A model generated the notes under the pieces. The model had not been told where the DNA came from and did not search any database. It worked only from the letters and a program-made list of their open reading frames with translations. The position numbers and the translations under genes are program-made. A stretch of DNA of 64,000 bases, from positions 1,755,761 through 1,819,760 of the forward strand of contig NW_020194515.1 in assembly GCF_002865645.1 (NCBI RefSeq). The letters are read 5' to 3'. Of this stretch, positions 30,000 through 42,891 are shown piece after piece. The DNA is from Hyaloscypha bicolor E (taxonomy: Eukaryota; Ascomycota; Leotiomycetes; Helotiales; Hyaloscyphaceae). Every line of letters starts with the position of its first letter. Position 1 is the stretch's first letter.

Positions 30000-31012
30000 T
30001 GTGATTTTACCCTCAGATTTACAAAGGAACTTTTACCAGTTTCTGCAGCCCCCTCCGTGCAATCGCCCTGTATTCACGGCGCGTTTGCTACCTTTGCTTG
30101 CTGTAATATACCCCCTGGGATCCTCCTGGAACTTGCGCAATCTATCAGCGCCGTCCTCAAACCAGGCGCCAACCTCGATTCTTCGAAATTCCCCATAACT
30201 GTTGCCGCCTGTAATGTACTTCCGTAATGGCCTCCCTGTGCATTGGCATCTGCACCTCGGTCAGTGTAGGCAAAAAATACTCAAGCTACTCAAGCTACTC
30301 TAGAGTAGCCTTGAGTAGAGTAGAGTACTACTCTAGAGTAACTCAAGAGTAGTCACGTGCAAGTCACGTGAGCGTAGTAAATCAATATTCATTTAATTAT
30401 TAATCAATAAATAAGGTACCTATTAAGCAGTACTATATAATTTAAGCTAGAGGTTATATAAGGCTACTTAAATACTACTTTTCTTCTACAAAAAAACAGA
30501 TTTCCCTTCTCGGAATCTTTTTTTCTATCTTTTTTTACTTCTTCTAATTCGTCTTTAAATAACCCCCAGCTTTTGAAGCAAGATATTATCTTAATAGTAC
30601 TCTTATTAAGCCTATTATATAATTTAGATATAATAAGAGCACCTTGAGAGAAGAGTTTGTCCTTAATAGCCGAGGAAGCCTAAGAATATATTAAGGTTCT
30701 ACTTTGCTTACTAAGCCTTACCACTACTTGATTGGGCAGTGCAGTAGCGCTAGACTCGGGCTACCCCGGAGCCTTACCCAATTAGGCTATCGTGTTACGT
30801 GTAACATCACGTGTGGTATCACGTGCATACCACTTAACTACTCTAGAATATTCTAGAGTAATTGAGTAAAATATGAGTAGGGCCCACTACTCTACTCTAC
30901 TCTACTCTACTCATTTCCCATACTGATCTCGGCTAAGTAAAAGTTGCACCATGTTTTCATTTTCTTTGGCTACTACTGCTTGCAATGCGAAACAAGATAA
31001 TCCAGGTGAGCG
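30000..31012 (-). pseudogene. Ankyrin-repeat gene remnant split by a hAT element
   Basis: Right of the hAT element, the minus strand reads FALQAVVAKENENMVQLLLS (about 30995-30936). Left of it, RGADANAQGGHYGSTLQAAT (from 30259) continues in ankyrin style. Taking away 30262-30925 and one 8-bp duplication leaves an unbroken LLLSRGADANAQ, a textbook ankyrin junction (LL..GADVNA). Further left the similarity fades (LRTALIDCASSRR) and a TGA follows ANAP. The fragment holds about two repeats. Ankyrin repeats commonly form the sensor end of fungal NLR-like or cell-death proteins, but no such partner domain is visible here. Confidence 0.6.
30262..30925 (-). mobile_element. Truncated hAT transposon derivative (664 bp)
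   Basis: Ends are CAGTGTAGGCAAAAAATACTC (first part, from 30262) and, inverted, CAGTATGGGAAATGAGTAGA (to 30925). Flanking 8-bp sequences ACCTCGGT and ATCTCGGC agree at six of eight, both differences being C/T. Subterminal GAGTA and CTCTA repeats are abundant. A minus-strand relic at about 30545-30680 reads AIKDKLFSQGALIISKLYNR then CFKSWGLFKDELEE, the C-terminal hAT dimerisation region. It has no start or catalytic part, so it is a deletion derivative needing a full-length partner. Confidence 0.75.
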
Positions 31013-32559
31013 CTCCTCAATCTCAAATTTTCTTTTGGCCGAATTAGGGTTATTTATATGCGGCCGCTAATGTGGCAATGTCTTACCGGACAAAGGGATA
31101 GGATGCACTCGAGCTAGAAAACCTCTACTCTAGCTATAAAAGATAATATATTCGTTTACTTGGATATTCTATATCTCGATTTTTAAATGGGCTATAAATA
31201 TGGAACTTTCTAAATTTGAGTATCTCTTTAACTTTGAACAAAATTGCCTTCAAGATATATATATATAGATATAATAGTGAATTCGCTAGTTATTATAATA
31301 TATAGTATAAATAGAAGAATAAAATCCGTTATTAGCTCCTGAACTTTATAAAGCCCTAAGCCAACTACAATTATATAAAGACTATATAATAAAGAAGAGA
31401 TCTTCTATTATCGTTAAGTAATCTAGAAAGAGGCTGGAAGCAGTTAAGAATCTGCTAACTTTAGTATAATGCGTATATTAATAGCAAACGTTAGGCTGGA
31501 TTTAGTAGCCTAATTAGGCTAGTGCTTATGTGGGATCGCATTCCCTAATTGGGACTAGTGCTTCCGTACATCCAGCGGAACGCTAGATAATATATATGGA
31601 GGCATACGAGCTTTGGAAATGGGCATTGATTAGTTTCTTAATAGGAACTAGTTCTTGGAATCAATTATACCTCCACGCTTCACTCCATTCTTTACCTTGG
31701 ATTCCACCCCCCTTACCTTGACTGCTTGCATAGCACCCTGCTATTATACGCCTCACATTTAGTCCTTTATAAATTATTGAGGAAAGCACGGGAAGGGCTA
31801 TAGGGATATGCTTGCATATATACTAGAAGCGTACAGAAACTATTTATTTACTTAAAGAAGGGAGAATTACTAAGGAAAGGCTCGAGTAAGTAAACCTTTA
31901 TATATAATCTAAAGCTAAATCAATTTTGAAATACTAGTTAAAGTAACTCCTAAATATAAATAGTTATTATTACCTAAAATTCGATTTCGCTATTTAGTAT
32001 ATAGTACTAGAAAACCGCTGTCTTTATATTAAAGTTAACAAATACTTTCTAATACTTCTATAGCTCACTCTATTTTAATAATAATTGTATCTTCGTCTAT
32101 TGCTTTTACAGCTTTCCTCTCCCTTACCTTGCGATATTGCTACTGCACGTCTCCGTCTTCTTTGCTCTCAAATCTCGGTCTTTTCCGAGTAAGTAGCGAG
32201 GGAACAGTTTCTGGAGTGACCATTGGAGGCTCTATAACTGATGTTTTGCTCTTAGCTATCGGGTGTATATTTTCGAGTTCCTAGAACTATTTTTTAGTAA
32301 CTGTGATTAATGTTCCTATATGAGGCCTACTTTTCCTTCTCAGGCTCAGTAATCCTTTCTGGGACAACTATTGCTCGATCTTCAGCGGCAGGTGCTACAT
32401 TCATTTATGTCTCCAGCATCTTGTTCGGCACATGCTTGGGCGGATGGAGAGTGCTTGGGCATAGTTCTGAGGCAGACGCTGTCGCCCTGTGAGCGGAAGG
32501 TTGAGGCTAAATAATAGGCTTTGAAAATTATTTTAGTCGTAATATTAGCTCGACTTTAG
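31013..32559. other. AT-rich spacer
   Basis: 31100-32080 is AT-rich with RIP-like composition; 31490-31760 and 32090-32560 are more mixed. A plus-strand frame at 32310-32492 (VILSGTTIARSSAAG then a hydrophobic stretch) is short and unsupported. No gene called. Confidence 0.4.
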
Positions 32560-33000
32560 AACAACCTCCAGACCTTGAAGTCATTCCTTCTTAGCCACAC
32601 GATGTTTTTAGAATATGATCAAGAGCCAGGCCATTGATACACCAACGGCAATCATATTACGGAAAATCTCCTTGTCTACCGAAGGGCAATTCCTGCTGCG
32701 CACCTTTGCCAGCAAAAGCAACAGCGGCGTGCCCGTGACAAAAGTGGAGTAACTTTGGGTTATCACATTCGAGAATGGCCTGACACTGGCCAAGCGATTA
32801 GACGACGCGGAGATCGAGTTCATGCTCCCTATCGCCCACTGGATCGGGTACCGGGGTGTTATCGACTTCCACGGTGATGTGCTTGTTTAGAGGTTGCAAT
32901 GTTACATCACTTTCCGTCCGATTCTCAAGTTTCATCAAGATTTTTCTTCTCAATTCGACTGGTGCTTCAGTCGTGCCTGTATTTCTTCAGCTCCAACCTA
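32560..33000 (-). pseudogene. Possible degraded minus-strand coding fragment
   Basis: Reading the minus strand from about 32990 gives a coherent frame with VELRRKILMKLENRTESDVT then VEVDNTPVPDPVGDREHELD. A TAG follows, then LGQCQAILECDNPKLLHFCH and further stops. Composition is unlike the surrounding AT-rich DNA. No family recognised; it may be noise. Confidence 0.25.
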
Positions 33001-33467
33001 TAACCACCTCTGCTAAGCTGACAGAGCCAGGATATCATACAACACACCTCGTGGAAAACCACTCAGCAGTAATATTCACTCGGCCGGAAGTTTAATTTGA
33101 ATTTATGATTCTAAATGGGTTTATGGCATTGTCGCTTTTTACTTGGGAATCGTAAATCCCCCCCGTACATTCGTAGGATCGTAAACTCGTACAGAGCAGT
33201 GAATTAGTCCGGAATATTGAATCAAAATTTTTAATTATGGGTGAGTGGGATATTATTTACTTTGGATTGAGAAATCATCATCGTACAGTACTCTCCCACA
33301 TTCGTAAACTCGGACGCAGCAGCAGATTAGCCAATAAGCACGACGACATCTCTGTATATTAAAGAGCTCATTTAAACTCTTGGTTTTATCAAAGTATGCT
33401 GTACTCCCAATCCACTTGATGACAACAATGGGTCCTCACTGGTTTCTCAGACCCAAACCTCTACCCC

Positions 33468-34219
33468 CTACTTCAGCATCCAAACTAATAAGGCAGTGCA
33501 TACAGAAATCATTCCAGTCAAGCCTCCAGTTATTGCCACAGCCAGATCAGCTCGAGAGTAGACGAATCCAACAACCAGACCAATAATAAGGGATAGAAGC
33601 AACGCTATCGAAAGCGCCCAAAATATTGCCCGCTTGTCCAACTGTTGTCCAATCAAGAGTGCGGTTCGCGAAGGCGAGTTGGACAGGAGATTTGGATATT
33701 GGTCTGCAAATGAGGCGGAGGACTGAAACAACCAAGGACGATGGAATGCAGCTGAGAGTTCGGAAGATAGAGTTTGGGAGGAAACGATGACTTCGAGGAA
33801 ACGCTCGCTGGGCTGAGATTCGACGTCTGGCAGACGAAACTGGAACTCGTCAGTTATAGCCTCTTTGATCATGTTCTTAGTTGGTGACTTACAGTTGATA
33901 GATTTGCAATTTCGATGACAGTAGTCCACAGAATCTGCCTTACAGGTCTTAAAATTTTGATTCTAGAGAGCTCTTGGCTCTTGATCGTGCGCAATTCGTT
34001 CATAACATGTCTGCCGCTTGTCGAAGCCATCAATGTCAAATGGAGAAGAAAGAATTGCTTATTTGGTCTTTGCACCACCACGCGAATGGATTCAATGAAG
34101 GCATTTGGGGTATACCCCTGGGTCTCGAGAGTCAACGAATCTGAATTCCAAGTCGCCTGTAGGGACCCTATGGGCTGTTGCCCGTGGTTTTCAGGGTAAA
34201 TAGATGCGGGGCTGGCCAT
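33468..34219 (-). CDS. Small fungal protein with two C-terminal membrane segments (232 aa)
   Basis: Two exons, 34219-33893 and 33839-33468, are joined by a 53-bp intron with a consensus GTAAGT donor and CCAG acceptor. The spliced frame is 699 nt including the stop. The protein starts MASPASIYPENHGQQ. It has a soluble first half containing an IRVVVQRPNKQFFLLHL strand-rich patch and a FRLPDVESQPSERF linker. It ends with two adjacent hydrophobic helices, ALSIALLLSLIIGLVVGFVY and VAITGGLTGMISVCTALLVW. No catalytic motif is visible. Helical-hairpin C-termini of this kind occur in membrane-associated fungal proteins near incompatibility loci, but I cannot name the family. The chosen ATG follows a clear break from the poorly coding upstream sequence; the same frame stays open upstream to 34444. 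Confidence 0.6.
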
Positions 34220-34693
34220 TGTTGATGGGTGGGTGATGGTAGACAAGTTAGGCAAGTAAGGCAAATGATGCAGGCAAACCGTGATGTTTCTGTTCGCTGA
34301 AGATAACGTTTCTTTAAAAGGATCTAGTAGTCTCGCACATGCGATCTGATGCCCCTGCTTTTCAGTGGCGGAGCCACCTCGCAAGTGCGATGTGGAAAAG
34401 CAAGAATCCCCAAATAGTTGCCGGGGACATTGCGCACACCTCATTGCTAGACATTGTGTACGCGAGAGAATCTAGAGTGGAATACATAGCTCCTTCTATC
34501 ACATTTAAGCACTATAAGTAGTAGGATCCAACGTTTTGGAAAATCAAAATCCTCGTTGTCAATATATCACTAACACATTTAATGCAACACACATCTTCTA
34601 ATCTTTTCAGCTCTGGCCCCATTATATGATCCACTCAATATAGTATTTAAGACAGTGATGTGCTATATTTTTCGGATCTGCTAAACCATTTGA

Positions 34694-35700
34694 TTATTCA
34701 TTCTCCTCTACATGCAACACTCCGTAGTCTGTTCTAAGCTGATCTGGACTCCCTCCAGTGTACATGACCGAAGCTCCGATGTCTTCCTGGTGCAAGAGAT
34801 ACTGTCCAGGCGTGACAGCCAAGTTCTGTGAGAAGGATGCGTCTAGCTCTTGTGGCATATTTTCCGAGCTATAAGCCGAATCGATGGCAGGTTTAACTTC
34901 TCAGTCGAATTCTGGAAGCTTGGATGCTTTTAAAAAATTGCGGCCCATCTGGAAGTCATCCTGTTCCTCTATTACCCCCAAATTCTCCGTCTCCCGAAAC
35001 TCGTCTGAATCTTTGCTTGTGTGTGAGGCACCAGCTTCGTGAAATTCGGTATGGGGCTTATACGAATCTTTCAATGTTGAATTCGATACGATATGCTTTG
35101 GTACCATGTAGTCGTAATCTGCTTAGTGTTAGAATGCCTGCTGTAATATATGGTGTCCAGTTAATGGTGGCTGACATGGGCTCGGGGGTTCTTCTCCTGG
35201 GAAGAGACAATTATATATTTTTGCCCAACTCGTTGCTCCACCTTCATGGGCCTTCCCCAGCTCTTTCCACGATGCCAAGCGTAATTCTTGCTCTGCTGTC
35301 ATCCACTGAGGATCCTCGTCTGTGAAATTTCGCGGCTTACATAAATGGTTGCGCTTCGCAGTTTCAATGGAAGCTTTGTTCGACTGTGTAAATCTTAATT
35401 TGCAGTCGATGCATCCGAGTCGCAGAGAATGAACTCTCTGAATATGTTCGCTGATGTATTGTCAGAGCCATCTAGCTAGCAATGTGGGGCAGGCTAAATA
35501 CTTAAGCGCTCCAATCTTCTCGAACCCCACCGCCCCGTGCACACATTGTTCACGGTTATATACAAATCAGGATCGTGTTTCGGAAATGGGCAAGCAAGAT
35601 AGTTCTTGTATTCTTCTGGCGGGTAGCCATGTTTTCCTGCTTGACGGGTATGCAGACCCCCTGTACGGGTTTCAGTTCGTTTTCGTTTTGCGGGAGGCAT
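34694..35700 (-). pseudogene. Fungal C2H2-like zinc-finger protein gene, probably disrupted
   Basis: ATG at 35700 opens MPPAKRKRTETRTGG, a basic nuclear-signal-like start, then YLACPFPKHDPDLYI and CTGRWGSRRLERL. Next comes EHIQRVHSLRLGCIDCKLRF (about 35440-35380), giving the Cys/His pattern of a fungal C2H2-like domain (CP...C...H..RVH...C..C). It continues DEDPQWMTAEQELRLASWKE and IYNCLFPGEEPPSP. A 57-bp intron (GTCAGC...AAGCAG, CTAAC branch, about 35175-35119) restores the Y-Y-D-Y-M-V-P-K continuation. Two problems remain. The junction between ERL and EHIQRVH does not splice in frame, and a TGA after KLPEFD (near 34902) interrupts a frame that continues EVKPAIDSAYSSEN to VLHVEENE (stop at 34694). 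Such proteins are common in fungi; DNA or RNA binding is inferred. Confidence 0.5.
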
Positions 35701-35784
35701 TTATCTATAACGTGAGTTCGAGGTATTGTCGATTAATTTTCTCACTCTCTGACTTCGCTTTCGGTTAGTGAGCTTGCCGCTCTT

Positions 35785-35935
35785 GCTCAGGCGCTAATCA
35801 CCCTCGGCTCAGTTAAAGCGCCTGAGCAACCTGAGCAACTCACCCGAGCAACCTGAGCACCCTGAGCCCTGAGCAACTTATCTGAGTATCCTGAGCAACT
35901 TACCTGAGTACCCTGAGCAACTTACCTGAGCAGGC
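35785..35935. repeat. CTGAGCAACTTAC minisatellite at a mobile-element end
   Basis: Begins with AATCACCCTCGGCTCAG, the reverse complement of the motif at 13425-13490. It continues as imperfect 11-22 bp repeats of CCTGAGCAACTTACCTGAGT. The repeats stop where strongly AT-rich DNA begins, so they probably mark the terminus of an older element forming the edge of the repeat block. Confidence 0.6.
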
Positions 35936-36717
35936 CTATATACCCTAAACAAGATTTACTATATTATTATATATTTTAACTTTTCGCTTTTTAACTAATT
36001 ATACTCGATCTAACCTCTATTCTCTTATATTACTTTTATTAAGTTTTAATAATAATACTTAAGAAGCCCAAATAAGTTCTTAAAAAACCTAAAGTAAATA
36101 CTTTCTAAAAATACTTAATATTTTATTTATAATATAAGTTAAATTAATATAGATATTCTTAAAGGAAATACTTTTTTTCCCTCTATAAATTTCTTTCTAT
36201 TTTATATTTATTTTAATCTAAATACCTCTCTTTTTTAATCTTATTATTTAATTAACTTTCTAAATCTCTTTATAAAATTCATTTTATTAATTACTTTCTA
36301 TTTATTATTTTATATAAATTACTATTTTAGTATCTTTAATACCCAAAAAGAATTAATAAAGAAGTTCTTTATATAATTCTATAATAAAGGCTCTAGTATT
36401 AAGTTAGAAATTATTAATAAAAAAAAAAATATCTCTAACTAAAAATTAAAAAAAACTATATTTATATTCTAATATAATAGAACTAGTAAAAGCTATTTCC
36501 TAATTTTTAATAAATATTTCTTCTAATACTTATTTCTTTACTAAATAAATTTAAACTTAGATATCTTAGAACTATTTTAAATAATATAGAGATATTAAAA
36601 GATTAAGCCAGATATATTATATATAGTATTATAAATATTTATAATAATAATATTACTAAACTAAACTCTATTACCTGCTTATAGAAAAATCTTATAGTAG
36701 GCTAGTAGTAAGCTAAA
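35936..36717. other. AT-rich RIP-type DNA flanking Gypsy-1
   Basis: No frame, RNA gene or terminal repeat recognised. It ends with CTAAA (36713-36717), the left copy of the Gypsy-1 target duplication, so it is the older sequence into which Gypsy-1 inserted. Confidence 0.5.
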
Positions 36718-36998
36718 TATTACGGTTATTATAATATACGGTACTAGTAGGAATTAGACTAGAGCTAGAGAGATATCTGGTATCTGAAAAAAACATCTAA
36801 TATCTAAGTAAGGCATCTATAGTTACCTAATTATTACACATGATCCCGAGCTTAAGCTAGTATATAGGCCCGTATATAGCTCGCGATTATTTAGATCCGA
36901 GGCTTCTTTGAGATCCTCTTCTTTCTTTAGCTTTAAATTATTAAAATAAAGATAGTCTAATTATGCCTTCCAGGCCCTAGATCTTGTACTTATAATAT
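36718..36998 (+). repeat. Gypsy-1 5' LTR
   Basis: 281 bp, starting TATTACGG and ending ATAATA. These fit an original TGTTACGG...TAACA after RIP converted TG and CA ends to TA. The preceding CTAAA is repeated after the 3' LTR. Confidence 0.85.
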
Positions 36999-39900
36999 AA
37001 TTCAAAGCTTACCTATTTCTTAATCCTATAAAGGATTTAAATAATACCTATCTAATTAGTTTTTAATAAGTATAAATATAATATACTATAACTACTCCTA
37101 TACTAGTTAACTAATATTAGAATAAAAGAAAGCCCTAGAATAACTAAACAAGAAAGCCCTGGACCGGCCAGGTAAGCAGATAGGCTAGTAACCTTATTAC
37201 TAAATAAAGACCTATAAGAAAGCAAGTCCCAGAATAACTAGGCAAGTTAGAAGAAGCTATAGTATAAGATACTACTAGTATACTACTAGAAAGTAAACTA
37301 GAGCCTTTTATTAAGTCTCCTAAAGAGTTCGAATATCCTATTAATACTTATAATAAGAGAGATATTCTCTTTTAGAAAGCCAAGAAAAAAAAGAAATCTA
37401 TCCTATTAAAGGCGGATTTTTAAGAGTTATTCCAAAGCCCAGAGGCTTTATATAAGAAAATTATTAAGCTAATTCTAAAAATATATAATATTCTTGCCTA
37501 TAGCAAGAATTATTATAATTAGCTAAGAGAAACCAAGCAAGTCCTATAAAAGAATAAAGCTATTATTAAGAAGCTTATTATATAGCCTATAGAAATAACT
37601 AGTTCCCCTATTTTAGAAAGTAAATATTTAATTAAATTCCCTAATTCTCTTATTTTTAAAGATATAATTAAGGATAGTATTACCTTTAATAATTAGTTAG
37701 TTCAGATTAAGAATAAGCTCTATAATAACTCTAATATTTACTAGATAGAGGACCTTAAGATTATTTATATTTCTGGCTATATAGGTAGCTATACTCTTAT
37801 ATTAATTTCTCCTTACCTGAACCAGGATAATTAATATATATATAAGACTATTAGAGAACTATATACCTATCTAGAGAAGCTATATAGTAATCTAAATAAG
37901 AAATATAATACTTAATAAGCCTTTAAGAAGCTATTTATAAAAAAGGACCAGATTTTTCAGGAATTCTATATCCTATTCTTAAGATATATAATAAATAGAA
38001 ATATTAACCTATAGGATCTTAAGAATAATCTAAATAATAAGCTTATCTAGAAGCTTTAAGAGGCTATAGCTATATATTATAATAACCCGGCTATTTGTAC
38101 TATAAAGTTCATATAATACTATATTATAAATAACTAGTAAATCCGAGCTTATTATAAAAAAAAAGACTAGGTATTTAAGAAAGCTAATAAAAGTATAAAT
38201 AAGCCAAGTTCAAAAAGTGCCTCTTATATAAAGCCCGCTTCTAAGACTTTAGTAATAAATAAGTCTATTATCCTAAAGTCCGGATCTTTAGATCTTAAGT
38301 ACTATAACTATAATAGATTTAGTTATATATCTAGAAGCTATCTAGAGCCTAAGACTAAGTATATAAAGCAAGTCTTAGTAGCTAAGCTAGTAGTATTTAC
38401 TATAAGTAAACTATCTAAGAATATAGAATAAAGAAATAAGAACTCTTAAAGAAAATTTCCTCTTTAGGGCTATATTATATAAATATAGTAAAAGTTAATT
38501 TAAGCTAGCTACTAAGAGATAAAGTATTTATATTTCCTTATATAATTAGTAATAATAGATTAGGTATTAAGACTTCTTTTCTTATTAATACCGGAGTAAA
38601 TAAATATACTTTTATTAATTCTAAGTTTATAAAAATAATTAAATAATTTCTAGATATTAAGCTTATTTAATTAGTATTATCCTATAATATAAAAGAATTT
38701 AATAGTAAGTAGGCCATATTTATTACTTACTATATTAAGCTTATATTCTTAATTAATAAATAAAAGGTCCTAGTACCTATACTAGTTATAGAACTAGGAA
38801 AATATAATATAATTTTGGAATAATAATAATTTATAAATACTAATATCCTAATTAATTATAAGAATAAAAGATTAATCTGGCCAGATAATTAGCCTAGAAA
38901 AAAGAATTAGGATAAAGTTCTAACTACTATATATAAGAACTTAAAACCTAAAAAAAAGTAATTAGTACTAAGAAAATATAAATAAAAGAAATAAAGCTAT
39001 AGCTATAAATAAGTTCTAGAGATCTTAGCTTATAAAAAGGGAATTCTTTTATTCTTTTCCTAATCCGGGCTCAGAAAGCCATATATAATAAAAGAATTAA
39101 GCTTAATACTATAAAGAAATACAGGTAGCCTTAGGGAATACAAAGATTTCTCCTAAGCTAGAGATAAGAATATTAAAATTATATTATCTAAAAAAAAAGC
39201 CATAAAAGCTAATTAAAGCCTATAATTAATATTACAGGTATCTTACTAGCTATTTTCTAGATAAACCTATAAAAGAAAAAAAACCTTTTCTTTATAATAT
39301 TATTTTTCGAAATTAATAAAGAGCTAGAATTATAATAAGAGAACAAGTTTATTCCGGGCAAATAATAGCTAGAAGAAATAGAGCTATAATAGCTAATAAA
39401 AGTCTTACTAGAGAAGTTTAAGGATTTTATAAATATCTTTTTAAAAAAAGTATTAAATATCTTATTTTCATATTAATTATATAATTATAAGATTTAAATT
39501 AATAATCCCAAAAGCCCAGAAAGCCTAGAGTATTTCCCGCTTTATTAATAATTAATCTATAAGCTATAGGAAATTAAGCATTTTCTTAAAAAGAATCTCT
39601 AATAAAGCTTTATTAAATTAAGCTAGTTCCCTTTTATATTTCTAATTCTCTTTATAAAAAAGGCTAACGGAGCTCTCTAATTCTATATTAATTATTATAA
39701 GCTAAATAACTTAATATAAAAGAATTATTATTCTTTTTTATTTATTTATGGGACCCTTATATAGCTAGCTTAAGCTAAGGTTTATATAAAGCTAGATATT
39801 TAGTAAGTGTTTTATTAAATCCGAATAGACCCAGAATTAGAAGAACTCGCGATATTTCATATAAGATATAGGGCCTATAAGTATAAAGTTCTTTAGAAAG

Positions 39901-42606
39901 GCCTAACTAATAGCCTTATTATATATTAGAGATATATAAATAATATTCTCTTTAATTACTTTAATATCTTTTATATAGCTTATTTAGATAATATCCTAAT
40001 TTACTTAAATAATTCCCTAAAATATAAAGATTATATATAAAAGATCCTTTAGTAATTACGAGATACTGGCCTCTAAGTAAATATTAAGAAATTAGAGTTT
40101 AAGGTTACTTATATAAAGTATCTAGGCTTTATTATTTCTACTAGAGATATTAAAATAAATCCAGATAAAATAGTAGTTATTAAGAACTAGTAATTACTAA
40201 AGATAATTAAAGAAATATAAGGCTTTCTAGGTTTTTATAACTTTTATTAGTATTTTATTACGGAATACGGCCATATAGTAAAGCCCCTAATAGCTTTAAT
40301 ATATAAGGGAATTTTATTTAAATAAATAAATTAGTATTAAGAAGGTTTTACTAAGCTAAAACAAGTTATATTCTCGGTACTAATTCTATATTATTATAAC
40401 CCAAATCTTCCTACTATAATTAAGACAAATATATTAAATAAAGTTATAGCCAGTATTCTCTTATAATAAGACCCCTAGATAGGATTCTAGTATCCGGTAA
40501 TATTCTTCTCTAAAACTATATAGTTAGTAAAACTAAACTATAATATCTATAATAAAAAAATACTTACTATTATTCTTTCCTTAACCAAATAATAAGCGGA
40601 ATTAGAAGGCCTATAAAAGGCACTTTTTATAATTTATTTAAATTACTAAGCTCTCGAGTATTTTATAATTATAAAAAAGCTCTTAGTAAGATAAGCTTAC
40701 TAGATAAAATACCTTTTCTACTATTATTTCAAGCTTATATATTAGGCAGGCAAGTTAAATAAATAAGTAAATACCCTAAATAGGAAATATAAGAATATAA
40801 TTACCTAGAATAAAGTAATAATAGCCTATTAGACTCAAATTCTTTTCTTATAATAAAAGATTAATAATAATATTATACGGGATCTCTAGTTAGCCCTAAT
40901 TAAGGCCTTAGTAAGCCTGATTTAGGAAGAAACCTAGTATAATAATATCTAGCTAGTAAATAAGCTATTAAGCAAGAACCGAGAATTATTAGAGCTAGAA
41001 AAGCTATAAGATAAGGCAAGAAATAAAAAGAAAGGTACTTAGATACTATAAAACAGCCTCTTCTTATAATATGGCAAACTATTTATATCTAATAATATAA
41101 TAATATCCGAGATACTTTTATATACTATCTTTATTTAGGAGACATATATATAGCCCCTAATAAAATACCTAGAATAAGCCAAGCTTTAATAGCTTCTTTA
41201 GGCCCGCTATTACTAGCCAGGCTAAGATATAAATATTAATTAGTATAAGAATAATTACTATACCTACTAATAATCCTATATTCCCAGAAATAAGAAGCCA
41301 GGGCTCTTATATTTATTACTAGTCCCTAATTACCTCTAGTAGTATATATTAGTAGATTTTAAGAAATACCCAAAGAATAAAAATAAGTATAATATAATAG
41401 TAATCTTTATTAATTACCTAGATAAGTACTTTACTATAATTCCTGTCCGAGATATAATAATAGCTAAAGAGTTAGTACTCCTATTTCTTATTTATATAGT
41501 TTACTAAGTTAGTATTCCGGAAACTATAATATCTAATTAAGGCCCCTAGTTTATATTAGATTTCTAGAATAAGTTCTATAAATATATTAGTATAAAGCTC
41601 AAGTTATTAATTACTAATTATTCCTAAACTAATAGCTAGATAAAGATTATTAACTAGTATTTTGACTAATAGTTATATTCCTATATAAATTATTACTAGA
41701 ATAATTGGGATAAATAGGTAGTAATAATTAATTACTAGTAGGTAGCTCTAGTCTATAAGACTATAAGCCAATCCCTATTCTTTATAAAAAAGGGCTATAA
41801 ATTACAGATATTATTTAACTAAGAAACCCAAATATAATTAGGTACTCTAAAAAAAGAGCTAAATAAATAGAAGGCAAAGGCCCTATTAATATAGCTTTAT
41901 AAATTATAATAAAAAATATAGGAGAATATAATATAAGTATAAGAATATTATATTATTTAAGCTAATAAGTACTACTAACTAGTAAACTTTAAAGTAAGAG
42001 ACAAGATATGAATTACTACTAAATACTAGAAGAATAATTATCCGAGCCGCAAGCTAGCTTACTAAATAAAAGAACTATATAAAATCCTAGAATAAGTAAG
42101 ATATTTCTTTAGGCTTAAGCTTCCGGAATTAATAAGAATATATCCGGTATTTTATATAAAGAAGCTATATAAAGACCTAGATAATTCTTTCCCTAGATAA
42201 GCAAATCCGGAGCCTCTATTATTAGAACTATAAAATAAGGAAATAGAATATAAAGTTTAAGAAATATAAGTAGTAAAACTACTTTATAGGAAGCTAAAGT
42301 ACTAAGTCTAGTAGAAAGAATAGGACCCAGATCCGGAGTAATATCTTGCTTCCTTATTAAGTAATAGTACCCTAGCTCTTTAAAGTTTCTATAATAAGAA
42401 CCCCGAATAGCTAGAACCACCCCAGAATCTTCCCTATTAGTTAGACTATACTAAGAATAATATATTACCGGAACTATATAATACAGACGGAAATTCTTTA
42501 AAATCATATATAAAAGGCCCTAGTCTTTAATATATAACCTGCAACTTAGAAATTTAATAGGGATTTTTAAAGCTCGGGAATGAGCTTACTTTGAGAGAGG
42601 AAGTAA

Positions 42607-42886
42607 TATTACGGTTATTATAATATATAGTACTAGTAGGAATTAGACTAGAACTAGAGAGGTATCTGGTATTTAAGAAAGGCATCTAGTATTTAAATAA
42701 GGTATCTATAGTTACCTAATTATTATATATAATCCCGAGCTTAAGCTAGTATATAGGCCCGTATATAGCTTGCAATTATTTAGATCCGAGGCTCTTTCGA
42801 GATTCTTTTCTCTCTTTAGCTTTGAATTATTAAAATAGAGACAGTCTAATTACGCCTTCCAGGCCCTAGATCTTGTACTCGTAATA
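42607..42886 (+). repeat. Gypsy-1 3' LTR
   Basis: 280 bp, collinear with 36718-36998. Visible differences are largely C/T and G/A transitions plus small gaps. It is followed by CTAAA (42887-42891), the right target duplication. Confidence 0.85.
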
Positions 42887-42891
42887 CTAAA

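Larger units (their letters stand above)
36718..42886 (+). mobile_element. Full-length Ty3/Gypsy chromovirus-type retrotransposon, RIP-degraded (6.2 kb)
   Basis: Matching LTRs at 36718-36998 and 42607-42886 are flanked by a perfect 5-bp duplication CTAAA. Plus-strand translation through RIP stops gives Gypsy order. The gag-like region is at 37.3-38.4 kb. The protease follows with FLINTGVNKYTFINSKFI near 38580. The reverse transcriptase carries AYLDNILIYLNN near 39985 in place of the YxDD active site. RNase H and integrase follow. A chromodomain-like end (VVKLLYRKLKYQVQ then DPDPEQYLA-like block) lies near 42260-42350. Integrase after RT plus the chromodomain places it among chromoviruses. A purine tract GAGAGAGGAAG precedes the 3' LTR. 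Stops saturate every domain, so it is inactive. Confidence 0.85.
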
